A DNA stretch of 64,000 nucleotides from Erysipelothrix tonsillarum DSM 14972 (lineage in GTDB: Bacteria > Bacillota_I > Bacilli_A > Erysipelotrichales > Erysipelotrichaceae), in NCBI RefSeq assembly GCF_000373785.1, contig NZ_KB892380.1:238860-302859 (forward strand), in the 5' to 3' direction. This document shows, in pieces, positions 26,287 through 34,223 of the stretch. The notes under the pieces were generated by a model. The model made no database searches, was not told the DNA's origin, and worked only from the letters and a program-made list of their open reading frames with translations. Each line of letters opens with the position of its first letter. The first letter of the stretch is position 1. Both the position numbers and the translations under genes were made by a program.

Positions 26287-26835
26287 CTAAACTCTTATAT
26301 TATATTCATTCATAAGTTGCTCTGTGCGTTTTCCATTAATAAAATCTTCAACACATTTTGCACCCATATGAATTGCTGTATCTTCATCGATTTTCCCCAG
26401 CACCCAGTCCACCGTTTTGATATTACTGCTTTTTCCGATACCAACCTTAAGTCTAAGAAATTCATTGGTTCCTAAGTGGTCAATAATACTTTTAACTCCC
26501 TTTTGTCCACCTGAAGAGCCTTTTTCTCTTAGTCGAAGTGATCCAACCGTAATATCCATATCATCACTAATTACTAAAAGATCTTCCAAATCTACATTAT
26601 AATAGCGAACTACCTCACCCACTGACTCTCCTGAGAGATTCATAAATGTTTGTGGTTTTACGAGAATGACCTTTTCAGTTCCTACAAATGCTTCCCCAAT
26701 AAGGGCTTTAAATTTATTTGTTGAGATTGAAATACCTAATTTTGATGCAACCTCATCAATTACTAGAAATCCAGCATTATGACGTGTTTTTTCATACTGC
26801 TTACCTGGATTTCCAAGTCCTACAATAACTTTCAT
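26287..26835 (-). CDS. pth: Peptidyl-tRNA hydrolase
   Basis: Pth releases tRNA from prematurely dropped peptidyl-tRNA. The 182-residue protein has the family motifs GLGNPGKQYEKTRHNAGF (residues 5-22, with the catalytic His in HNAGF), KPQTFMNLSGESV and DDMDITVGSLRLREKGSSGG. The ATG at 26835 is chosen because the GGAGGT site lies between it and an earlier in-frame ATG. A terminator-like hairpin sits immediately upstream, so transcription of pth and mfd seems to need read-through or a distant promoter. Confidence 0.95.
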   Translation of the reverse strand: MKVIVGLGNPGKQYEKTRHNAGFLVIDEVASKLGISISTNKFKALIGEAFVGTEKVILVKPQTFMNLSGESVGEVVRYYNVDLEDLLVISDDMDITVGSLRLREKGSSGGQKGVKSIIDHLGTNEFLRLKVGIGKSSNIKTVDWVLGKIDEDTAIHMGAKCVEDFINGKRTEQLMNEYNIRV

Positions 26836-26851
26836 ACATACCTCCATTAAT

Positions 26852-26878
26852 CAAAAAAGAATAAGGGCTTTCCCTTAC
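26852..26878 (-). terminator. Terminator-like hairpin between khpB and pth
   Basis: On the minus strand GTAAGGG-AAAG-CCCTTAT is followed closely by TTTTTT. It overlaps the khpB stop codon and ends only about 10 bases before the pth ribosome binding site. Confidence 0.75.
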
Positions 26879-27489
26879 TCTTTGTTTGGATCATATACAA
26901 TCTTAAGATGACGGTCTCGACCCGAACCTTCGCTCTGTGTGCGAATGCCTGGAAAGTCTGTCAATTCTTTATGAATGACACGACGTTCGTCATTAGGCAT
27001 TGGATCTAATGAAGCATCAATTTTTGAGCGGCTAACATTCTTAGCAATGCGTTTGGCCATCGCCTTAAGTTTTTGATATCGATCTGTTTTATAGTTGTTT
27101 ATATCAATCATGACATAAAAATGACGCTTGAACTTAGAATTTACAGCATGTTTCAGAAGCATGTTCATACCTTCTAACGACTTCCCATTTTTTCCAATTA
27201 GGATTGCGTTATTATCTGCATTTAATGCTACCTTTACGTTATTATTTTTTACTGTAATTTCTTGTTCAACTTTTAATCCCAAACCTGTAAAGAATCCATT
27301 TAAGTATTCTTCAACAAACAATTTGACATCATCAAGGGCAAACACTTCAGCAGTAACACTCGACCCGATGCCTAAGAAACCTGATTTTTCTTCAATGACA
27401 TAATAGATAAGATCACTTTGTTCAACATTCTTTTCTTTAGAGGCATTTTTTAAAACATCCTCTAAAGTTCTAGCTGTATATTGCTTCAC
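26875..27489 (-). CDS. khpB: RNA-binding protein KhpB (Jag / SpoIIIJ-associated)
   Basis: The 204-residue protein has three parts: the N-terminal Jag domain (MKQYTARTLEDVLKNASKE), a KH domain with the loop AILIGKNGKSLEG near residue 95, and a C-terminal R3H domain (MNPMDRR-type region MPNDERRVIHKEL near residue 165). It binds RNA together with KhpA and affects cell division and elongation in related bacteria. It lies directly after yidC, the usual order. Confidence 0.92.
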   Translation of the reverse strand: MKQYTARTLEDVLKNASKEKNVEQSDLIYYVIEEKSGFLGIGSSVTAEVFALDDVKLFVEEYLNGFFTGLGLKVEQEITVKNNNVKVALNADNNAILIGKNGKSLEGMNMLLKHAVNSKFKRHFYVMIDINNYKTDRYQKLKAMAKRIAKNVSRSKIDASLDPMPNDERRVIHKELTDFPGIRTQSEGSGRDRHLKIVYDPNKE

Positions 27490-27506
27490 GTGTATTCCTC
27501 CTTTAT

Positions 27507-28349
27507 TTATTTTGCGCCGTATTTATGATTAATAAATAATGTTTGTACCAATTGTGCAAGAGCCGACACCATCCAGTATAAACTCATACCTACTTGCCAG
27601 TTAAGGGCAAGAACAACAATCATGATTAGTGATGAATACATCATCATGTTTGCTTGATTAGCAGGTTGTTTATCATATGGACGTTGACGCATCTTACGTT
27701 TAGCAAGATGTTGAGGTAAGAACATAGAAAGGAATTGTGAGACTGCCATTAGAATAAAGATTCCAATAATAATGATGTTACCTTCTTTAAATCCTTGCAT
27801 AGGTGTTAACTCAAGCGTTTGACCAAATACAGTACCATTGATAATTGCTTCTGATCTCATAACAGCTTGATACATTGCAATCATAATCGGTAATTGAAGG
27901 AATGTTCCACCAAGAGCACCCATTGGATTAATTTCATGTTTTTCAAATAGTTTTTGCATTTCAGTCGCTTTTTGAAGTTTCGCTTGTTGATCGGTGCGAC
28001 CTTGATACTTCGCTTCAATTCGCGCTTGTTCTGGTCCAATTAATTGCATTTTTTGTTGTTGTACTGTTGCTTTGATTGAACCTTTAATTGTTATTAATTT
28101 AATGATTAAGGTAACTACAACAATAGAACCAATTGTTCCAATATATTGTGAGAAAAAGTTTAATGCCTGAGCGATTGGCCATACAAATAATGCGCCAAAC
28201 CATGTATCTTTCCCCCATGTCCAAGAATCTCCCAAGCTAATAATTTTATCAGCAAAAACTTGTTTTGTTTTTGGGTCCATTACCTGAGTACAGCCAGTCA
28301 ATGCTAATAGCAATATGCTGAATATAATCAGTTTTTTATATTTTTTCAT
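27507..28349 (-). CDS. yidC: Membrane protein insertase YidC (SpoIIIJ/OxaA family)
   Basis: YidC inserts and folds membrane proteins. The 280-residue protein has a lipoprotein signal with lipobox LTGC at residues 17-20, and about five hydrophobic segments. A basic cytoplasmic loop lies between the first and second core helices, and the conserved Arg region reads GSIKATVQQQKM near residue 93. The short C-terminal tail (NHKYGAK) is typical of one of the two Bacillota YidC types. Only one copy is in this window. It follows rnpA and precedes khpB. Confidence 0.94.
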   Translation of the reverse strand: MKKYKKLIIFSILLLALTGCTQVMDPKTKQVFADKIISLGDSWTWGKDTWFGALFVWPIAQALNFFSQYIGTIGSIVVVTLIIKLITIKGSIKATVQQQKMQLIGPEQARIEAKYQGRTDQQAKLQKATEMQKLFEKHEINPMGALGGTFLQLPIMIAMYQAVMRSEAIINGTVFGQTLELTPMQGFKEGNIIIIGIFILMAVSQFLSMFLPQHLAKRKMRQRPYDKQPANQANMMMYSSLIMIVVLALNWQVGMSLYWMVSALAQLVQTLFINHKYGAK

Positions 28350-28378
28350 ACCTGTCTCCTAATCTAAAAATACTCACT

Positions 28379-28705
28379 TTACATTTTAACCGTTTTTATT
28401 AGGTTTTCCAAGTCTTTTCGATTTTCATCATAACTCTGTTCATAATATTTTTTTCGTACTAGAACAATATAGTCATAAGGTGTATCAAACATATCGATAT
28501 CTTGGAGCATATTTCTTATTTGGCGTTTTGTTTTGTTACGCACTACTGCATTCCCTAATTTTTTCGGTGCTGCAATTCCGTATCGTGAATGATCCTTAGT
28601 TCTTTTATCTATATATACGGTAAAAGCTTTTGAATTTTTAAAGCGTCGATTTCCCATGATTCGCTGGAAATCTGCTGCTTTTTTTACTCTGTATTCTTCT
28701 CTCAT
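28379..28705 (-). CDS. rnpA: Ribonuclease P protein component
   Basis: RnpA is the protein cofactor of the RNase P ribozyme that matures tRNA 5' ends. The 108-residue basic protein has the signature RNKTKRQIRNMLQ near residue 62 and the N-terminal FQRIMGNRR segment. It lies next to rpmH, as in nearly all bacteria, but a terminator-like hairpin separates the two here. Confidence 0.95.
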   Translation of the reverse strand: MREEYRVKKAADFQRIMGNRRFKNSKAFTVYIDKRTKDHSRYGIAAPKKLGNAVVRNKTKRQIRNMLQDIDMFDTPYDYIVLVRKKYYEQSYDENRKDLENLIKTVKM

Positions 28706-28725
28706 TTTTTTTCACTTCCATTATG

Positions 28726-28752
28726 ACAAAAAAGTCACCCATAAGGGTGACT
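28726..28752 (-). terminator. Terminator-like hairpin between rpmH and rnpA
   Basis: A perfect 8-bp stem (AGTCACCC / GGGTGACT) with a 4-base loop is followed on the minus strand by TTTTTTG. It ends 2 bases from the rpmH stop codon and probably limits read-through from the strong rpmH promoter into rnpA. Confidence 0.8.
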
Positions 28753-28753
28753 G

Positions 28754-28888
28754 TTATGCAGATAACACTTTTCTTCCTTTTGATCTACGACGTGAAAGCA
28801 CGCGGCGACCGCCTACTGTTTTCATACGGGCTCTAAAACCATGGACCTTTTGGTGTTTCCGTTTGCTCGGTTGATAAGTTCTCTTCAT
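28754..28888 (-). CDS. rpmH: 50S ribosomal protein L34
   Basis: The 44-residue protein reads [18 protein letters not shown] at its start and continues with the L34 signature [19 protein letters not shown]. It has a strong GGAGGTGG ribosome binding site. Its position between rnpA and the origin is nearly universal. It was found by reading the minus strand directly and is shorter than most gene-length cut-offs. Confidence 0.97.
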   Translation of the reverse strand: MKRTYQPSKRKHQKVHGFRARMKTVGGRRVLSRRRSKGRKVLSA

Positions 28889-28936
28889 GAAAACCACCTC
28901 CAGTTCTTTATATATACGAAGAGCAAATGCTTTAAA

Positions 28937-28965
28937 ATTATATAAGAAATACTTTTCAATGTCAA
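28937..28965 (-). promoter_or_regulatory. Consensus promoter of rpmH
   Basis: On the minus strand a perfect TTGACA and a perfect TATAAT are separated by 17 bases, about 48 bases before the rpmH start. It is among the best sigma-A-type promoters seen in the window. Confidence 0.85.
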
Positions 28966-29123
28966 TAAAGTGTCTTAAATAACGTTTTGATTAAGTAAAT
29001 CACCATCTAATTGATACTATTTCATTCTAACTTTATAGAATTATCATGGACATTGTAACACATCCTTGTTTCAATCACGATGTTTTTTTTATTTTTTTAG
29101 AATAAGTATGCTGCTTCACCAAT

Positions 29124-29195
29124 AAAAAACCCAGTGAAAGCGAGAGCGTCCCCGTTTTAAAAAGGAGATATGCTTCCGCTTTCACTGGGTTTTTT
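29124..29195. repeat. Long inverted repeat in the rpmH-dnaA intergenic region
   Basis: Perfect 19-bp arms (AAAAAACCCAGTGAAAGCG at 29124-29142 and its complement at 29177-29195) flank a 34-base centre in which short pairs (AGC/GCT, TCC/GGA) could extend the stem. Each strand ends in T6, so it resembles a bidirectional terminator. The flanking genes diverge, so no known transcript needs terminating here. It may end a small RNA, shield the origin, or be a dispersed element. Confidence 0.7.
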
Positions 29196-29234
29196 GACGA
29201 GAATTGCGCTTTTATCGTCGATAATTGGCCTTGG

Positions 29235-29617
29235 TTATCCACTTTTATAGGTTGGTTTTTTAAAATGTTGGTAACTTGTCCTCGTTTGTGGGATAAGTGA
29301 TGTGGAGGCTTTTTGATAACAAATTTATGTGGAAAAACTATAAACATGATTTTTCAGGACTTTATAACAATGTTTATCAACAGATTGTGGATAATGTGGG
29401 AAAGTGTCTTTAACGCACTCAGGGGTGCGTTTTATCATGTTGATATATACGTGTGTTAATTTCAAAAATTACGGATTGATTTATCTTTCAACACAGTGTT
29501 GATAACTTTTTTTATATCTCCACATTTTATAAACATTCATAATTTTGTGGACAACTGTGGATAACTTGAATTAAAAGCATTAGAATAGCGGTATTCCACT
29601 ATATTGTATGTGGATAA
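29235..29617. other. oriC, upstream DnaA-box cluster
   Basis: DnaA boxes related to TTATCCACA: perfect copies on the minus strand at 29386-29394, 29556-29564 and 29609-29617; one-mismatch copies at 29235-29243 (+), 29374-29382 (+), 29497-29505 (-) and 29546-29554 (-). A small hairpin (AACGCAC / GTGCGTT) lies at 29412-29431. The boxes next to the dnaA promoter also fit autoregulation of dnaA. Confidence 0.85.
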
Positions 29618-29693
29618 CTTGTGGGGAGTTTTTTTGTCTATGGAATTGTAATTTAAATTTGCTATTATAGTACTTGCAAAGGGGTATATGAAT

Positions 29694-31055
29694 ATGACAA
29701 CTATGAAATTTTATTTAGAAGATGTGTGGGGAAAAGTAAAGCAGGCGATCAAAGAAAGTAACCATTTTGATGAGCCTATATATAATACTTATATTGAGGA
29801 TACCAACCTCGCAGCATTAAACGATACCACTGCAGTAATTGTGGTACCAACTTATCTACAAAAAGTGATTCTTTCTGAGGAAATACCATTCCTTAATGAA
29901 GTTATTAACCGAATTTTGGATAAGACCACCATGGTGTGTGAAGTTTTATTAGAAAATGAATTTAAAAAGAATATCGCTGTACAAGTTCCCGTTCAACCCC
30001 AAATTCCTGTCGTTATTCGTAGTGATGGTATTGCCCCAAATCAAACATTTGATAACTTTGTTGTCGGACCAAGCAATAAAGAGAGCCATTCCGCAGCACT
30101 TGGTTGTGCCTATCGACCTGGCCAATTCTACACACCACTTTTTATCTATGGTAATTCAGGACTTGGTAAAACCCATCTTTTAAATGCCATTGGAAACTAT
30201 ATCAAAAAACTAAATCCAGATGCTCGAGTGCTCTATACTTCCAGTTCAGATTTTGTAAGACAAGTAGCAACTTCAATACAAAATCGCACAATCGAAGACT
30301 TTAAAGAACAAATGTATAATCTCGATGTACTCTTGATTGATGATATTCAATTCTTAGCTGGAAAAGAAAAATCACACGAAATCTTTTTCCACATTTTTAA
30401 CGAACTTATATACAATAAAAAGCAAATTGTAATCACAAGTGATCGTCTTCCTACTGAAATAAAAGGACTTGAAGATCGCTTAATCAGTAGGTTTTCATCC
30501 GGTTTATCTGTAGGTGTTGATTCACCTGAATTTGAGACTTCGTTAGCGATTCTAGAATTAAAAATTAAACATAAAAGTGTTGACCCAGGTCTTTTTGATG
30601 AAGATGTTCTCAGTTATATCGCTTCCAACTTTTCGAAAGATGTTCGAATGTTAGAAGGTGCATTAAATCGTTTACTCTTCTTTTCCATTGAGTTCTCGCA
30701 AAATGACCACATTGATATCAATATTGCGATGAATGCATTTAAAACAAATGGTGAGCCCATAAAAACAAATGAACTTGATACGAAAACAATTAAGCGCATC
30801 GTGGCCGATTATTATGGCCTCACTCAAGCTCAACTTGTTTCAAAAGCCAGAACCAAAGCTATCGCAAATGCACGACATATAGCAATTTACCTGTGTCGTA
30901 AACATCTTGATCTTCCTTACAACAAAATTGGCGAAGATTTTGGTAAACGAGATCATTCTACAATCATCAGTGCCTGTGATAAAATTGAAAAGAAACTAAA
31001 AACAGATCAGATGTTAGCAAGAGCTGTTTATGAACTTGAAGCTAAAATTAAATAG
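29694..31055 (+). CDS. dnaA: Chromosomal replication initiator protein DnaA
   Basis: DnaA binds the boxes on both sides of its gene and unwinds the origin. The roughly 453-residue protein has the N-terminal DnaB/DnaD-interacting domain I, the AAA+ domain with Walker A NSGLGKTHLLNAIGN near residue 155 and Walker B VLLIDDIQFLAGKE, and the C-terminal DNA-binding domain with the signature FGKRDHSTIISACDKI. ATG codons occur at 29688 and 29694; the second is preferred because it is 9 bases from AAAGGGG, while the first is only 3. A TGC-TATTAT extended -10 box lies at 29660-29668. Confidence 0.97.
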   Translation: MTTMKFYLEDVWGKVKQAIKESNHFDEPIYNTYIEDTNLAALNDTTAVIVVPTYLQKVILSEEIPFLNEVINRILDKTTMVCEVLLENEFKKNIAVQVPVQPQIPVVIRSDGIAPNQTFDNFVVGPSNKESHSAALGCAYRPGQFYTPLFIYGNSGLGKTHLLNAIGNYIKKLNPDARVLYTSSSDFVRQVATSIQNRTIEDFKEQMYNLDVLLIDDIQFLAGKEKSHEIFFHIFNELIYNKKQIVITSDRLPTEIKGLEDRLISRFSSGLSVGVDSPEFETSLAILELKIKHKSVDPGLFDEDVLSYIASNFSKDVRMLEGALNRLLFFSIEFSQNDHIDINIAMNAFKTNGEPIKTNELDTKTIKRIVADYYGLTQAQLVSKARTKAIANARHIAIYLCRKHLDLPYNKIGEDFGKRDHSTIISACDKIEKKLKTDQMLARAVYELEAKIK

Positions 31056-31056
31056 T

Positions 31057-31175
31057 TATCAACAGTTATCCCCAAACTCATAACAGTCTTTTACATACGA
31101 TTTAGCCTTTCGTTAGTGGGTTTAAGGTAAGTTATACACTTATCCACATGCCCTAGTAATACTAATTAATTCTTT
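31057..31175. other. oriC, downstream DnaA boxes and putative unwinding element
   Basis: Rightward boxes occur at 31057 (TTATCAACA), 31067 (TTATCCCCA), 31133 (TTATACACT) and 31141 (perfect TTATCCACA). The last is followed by a short GC patch (TGCCC) and TAG-TAA-TAC-TAA triplets from 31155, then a very AT-rich stretch. This matches the layout of the Bacillus basal unwinding system: boxes, GC patch, DnaA-trios, AT-rich DNA. Confidence 0.75.
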
Positions 31176-31319
31176 TATACTAATAAACCTATAGGCCTTG
31201 AGGACTTTTTATTTAAAAATACTCGAAGCATTGGGTTTATTTTTACGAAAAAAGAATTCAATATAAAGTTCATAATATGATATAATTAATACAATAGTGT
31301 TAATCATTTGGAGGGTTAT

Positions 31320-32438
31320 ATGAAGTTCAATATAAAGAAACAATCATTTTATAAAGCATTGTCCTCTGTAGGACGTGCAGCATCTACACATTCACCATTG
31401 CCAATTCTGTCAGGAATTAAGTTTGAGTTAAGAGATGATGCTTTAACTTTAATTGCGAGTGATTCAAATATTTCAATTAAAGAAGTTTTGTATGCTAATG
31501 ACGAAAACAAATTGAACGTATACGAAGAAGGTGAGGTTGTTTTAGAATCTCGCTACATCTTGGAGGCTGTACGTAAACTTGATAGTGAGTTTATTGATTT
31601 TGAAATCATTGATGGTGCATTAACCCGTATAAGTGGGAATAAAGCAGAATATAATATCAATGGTAGTAAAGCAGAACTCTACCCAACGATTGATTTTACG
31701 AAACCTACAAAAGAATTTAAAATGCCAGGTTTTAAATTATCCGAAATTATCCAACAAACAGCCTTTGTTTGTTCAACAAGTGAGGATCGCCCAATTTTTA
31801 CCGGCGTAAATTTTAAGACAGATGGAAATCTTATGAATTGCGTCGCAACAGACAGTTATCGTCTTGCAAAGAAAACTATCGAGTTACCAACACCAATGGA
31901 TTTCAATATTTGTATTCCTGCAGTTAATTTATATGAAGTTTCAAAAACAATAAGTGATAATAAAGACGTTCATATCGCTGTTTCAGATAAACTCGTTCAA
32001 TTTTATGTTGATGCAACATTAATTCAATCACGTTTAATAGATGGTTTATTCCCTGATGTTAACCGTTTAATTCCCGCCGAATATGGTTTTGAATTAACCG
32101 TTAACAGTCACGATATGATTAATGCAATTGATCGTTCTTCTTTTTTAAAGAGCGATGGATATTGGACTGTTAAACTTGAAGCATCCAATGAAGGTGTCCT
32201 TATCAGTTCAAAATCACAAGAAATTGGGAGTTCGGAAGAAGAATTAAAACCAATTGACTATATTGGTGGAAATTTAAAAATTTCATTCAGTGGACGTTAT
32301 ATGATTGAAGCACTTAAATCGTTTAAAACAGATACTGTTAAAATCTTATTTGTTGGCGAAATGCAGGCATTTATTCTAAAGAATCCTGAAGATGATTCAA
32401 TTGTTCAACTTGTGCTTCCCGTTAGAACATTCGATTAA
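31320..32438 (+). CDS. dnaN: DNA polymerase III beta subunit (sliding clamp)
   Basis: DnaN is the ring clamp that tethers replicative polymerase. The 372-residue protein begins MKFNIKKQSFYKALSSVGRA, carries the three clamp folds (TSEDRPIFTGVNF near residue 150), and ends VQLVLPVRTFD, the usual clamp C terminus. The ATG at 31320 is set by GGAGG six bases upstream; a TTG start 12 bases earlier would include that site. A TGA-TATAAT extended -10 box lies at 31278-31286. Confidence 0.97.
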   Translation: MKFNIKKQSFYKALSSVGRAASTHSPLPILSGIKFELRDDALTLIASDSNISIKEVLYANDENKLNVYEEGEVVLESRYILEAVRKLDSEFIDFEIIDGALTRISGNKAEYNINGSKAELYPTIDFTKPTKEFKMPGFKLSEIIQQTAFVCSTSEDRPIFTGVNFKTDGNLMNCVATDSYRLAKKTIELPTPMDFNICIPAVNLYEVSKTISDNKDVHIAVSDKLVQFYVDATLIQSRLIDGLFPDVNRLIPAEYGFELTVNSHDMINAIDRSSFLKSDGYWTVKLEASNEGVLISSKSQEIGSSEEELKPIDYIGGNLKISFSGRYMIEALKSFKTDTVKILFVGEMQAFILKNPEDDSIVQLVLPVRTFD

Positions 32439-32440
32439 TT

Positions 32441-33190
32441 ATGTTGAAGAATCAAAGACATTTACAACTTATCCACTACATTGATATGCATCAATTTGCA
32501 AAAGTTGAAGAGCTTGCGCAGTTAGTGGATGTTTCCGAAATAACCGTTCGACGCGATATTAATGAATTGGATGAAAAGGGACTGATTCATAAGGTACATG
32601 GAGGCGCTACCTCCATTACAATACGCGACTATTCTATTGATATTGAGCTGAATACACGAAACGATGTTAATGCTGATATTAAGGAACAATTAGCACAAGA
32701 GGCAGCACATCTTGTTAAAAATAATGCTGTTATTTATCTTGATGCAGGAACGTCTGTTTCTCGCATGATTCCGTACTTAAGAGATAAACATATCACAGTT
32801 TATACTCATGGATTACATCATGTTGATGCTTTAGTTCAGTATGGAATTGAATGTTATGTAATCGGTGGTTTTGTTAAGCCAACAACGCGAGCTGCGGTCG
32901 GTGGTTTAAGTACACAATATTTAAAACAAATGAATTTTGATCAGGCATTTATTGGTTTTAATGGTCTTGAGGCTACTTTTGGATTTTCTACACCCGATGA
33001 AATGGAGGCTGTCACAAAATCGACGATTATAGAACAAGCTTCACAGGTATATTTTATCGGTGATAGTTCTAAGTTTAATCAACGATCAGGTGTCCGTTTT
33101 GCTTCTTCGGAAGATGGTGTTTTGATAACAAATCAAGATCCGGGTGCAGGATACGAAAATTATGAAATAAAAGTTAAAGGTGAACATTAA
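32441..33190 (+). CDS. fruR: DeoR-family regulator, probable fructose operon repressor FruR
   Basis: The 249-residue protein has the DeoR helix-turn-helix (VEELAQLVDVSEITVRRDIN followed by LIHKVHGGA) and a C-terminal sugar-phosphate sensor domain of the ribose isomerase-like fold (IYLDAGTSVSRMI near residue 100, YFIGDSSKFNQRSGV near the end). With fruK and fruA next it is most likely the fructose 1-phosphate-responsive regulator. It starts only 2 bases after dnaN with no clear ribosome binding site, so its translation probably depends on dnaN. A terminator overlaps its stop, cutting it off from fruKA. Confidence 0.85.
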   Translation: MLKNQRHLQLIHYIDMHQFAKVEELAQLVDVSEITVRRDINELDEKGLIHKVHGGATSITIRDYSIDIELNTRNDVNADIKEQLAQEAAHLVKNNAVIYLDAGTSVSRMIPYLRDKHITVYTHGLHHVDALVQYGIECYVIGGFVKPTTRAAVGGLSTQYLKQMNFDQAFIGFNGLEATFGFSTPDEMEAVTKSTIIEQASQVYFIGDSSKFNQRSGVRFASSEDGVLITNQDPGAGYENYEIKVKGEH

Positions 33191-33207
33191 GTTCATCTTT
33201 TTTTTTA
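33178..33207 (+). terminator. Terminator after fruR
   Basis: An 8-bp stem with one G-U pair (AGGTGAAC / GTTCATCT) and loop ATTAA is followed by a long T run. It overlaps the fruR stop codon. Confidence 0.75.
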
Positions 33208-33225
33208 CAGTTATGAGTAAGAATG

Positions 33226-33267
33226 ATATTTTATGATAAATATTGATTGAAACCACTTACATATTAT
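33226..33267 (+). promoter_or_regulatory. Control region of fruKA
   Basis: An inverted repeat (ATATTT-N6-AAATAT, 33226-33243) is a possible FruR site. TGAAACCACTTACA at 33248-33261 fits the catabolite-responsive element consensus with one mismatch, and TATTAT at 33262 may be a -10 box. All three assignments are by pattern only. Confidence 0.35.
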
Positions 33268-33295
33268 GTTATTCTAGATTTAGGAGGAATATTTT

Positions 33296-34222
33296 ATGAT
33301 TTATGTCGTTACGCTTAATCCTTCAATTGATTATCACATGACACCACGTTCACTGACTCTCGGGGTCACAAACCGATCTGAGTCGGAGCAAATACGAATT
33401 GGTGGTAAAGGTATTAATGTAGGAATTGTTTTAAATAATCTAGGACAAGCATCTACGTGTATTGGTTTTCTAGGTGGGTTCACCGGAAATCACGTTCGAG
33501 AAGAGTTGAAGCAGTATCCTCTGATTCACGATGGATTTCTAAATACTGATTTTCCAACCCGCATTAACATCAAACTCGATTACAAAGGTGAGACTGAAAT
33601 CAATGGAAGTGGACATCCAATTGATGATGAATCAATTGGAAAACTTTCAAGCTTTATCTCACACTTAACGGATCAAGATTTTGTTGTTTTAACGGGGAGT
33701 GTTGCAGCTGGTATGTCATACGATTGGTATGTCACAGTGTGTGAAGCACTAGATCAACAGAATATTCCATTTGTTGTTGATGTGAGCACTGATAAACTAA
33801 TGGATATGATTCCATTCAAGCCTTTGTTAATTAAACCAAATAAGGATGAAATATGTGCCATCCTTGGATTGGATTCGCATAATTTGTCACTTGAACGGCT
33901 TGTGTCTGAATCCCGAAAGTTAATGAATAGGGGAGCCAACAATATTATTGTTTCTTTGGGGTCAGAAGGTTCTGTTTTTATTTCGAAAGATGCATGTTAC
34001 AGGGCATATCCACCGGAAGGAACCTTAGTTGATTCTGTCGGTGCAGGAGACTCAATGGTAGCCGCATTTATCTACGGTTATGTAAATAATTTATCACTGT
34101 TGGATTGTTATAAGTTTGCGTGTGCATCTGGAAGTGCTACTGCATTTTCGGATCATCTTGCAATAAAAAAAGATATTTTAAAATTAAAAGAAAATATAAT
34201 TATCGAAAGGATCAATTTATAA
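33296..34222 (+). CDS. fruK: 1-Phosphofructokinase
   Basis: FruK phosphorylates fructose 1-phosphate, the product of the fructose PTS, to fructose 1,6-bisphosphate. The 308-residue PfkB-family protein has the first signature GGKGINVGIVLNNLG near residue 38 and the second signature with catalytic Asp, DSVGAGDSMVAAF, near residue 247. A GGAGGA site precedes the ATG. It is directly followed by fruA (one-base gap), which fixes its role in fructose uptake better than sequence alone. Confidence 0.93.
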   Translation: MIYVVTLNPSIDYHMTPRSLTLGVTNRSESEQIRIGGKGINVGIVLNNLGQASTCIGFLGGFTGNHVREELKQYPLIHDGFLNTDFPTRINIKLDYKGETEINGSGHPIDDESIGKLSSFISHLTDQDFVVLTGSVAAGMSYDWYVTVCEALDQQNIPFVVDVSTDKLMDMIPFKPLLIKPNKDEICAILGLDSHNLSLERLVSESRKLMNRGANNIIVSLGSEGSVFISKDACYRAYPPEGTLVDSVGAGDSMVAAFIYGYVNNLSLLDCYKFACASGSATAFSDHLAIKKDILKLKENIIIERINL

Positions 34223-34223
34223 T

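Noticed and set aside
29075-29347. Possible 90-residue leftward gene in the origin region
   Set aside because: It runs through the 19-bp inverted repeat and several DnaA boxes, has unusual composition and no ribosome binding site.
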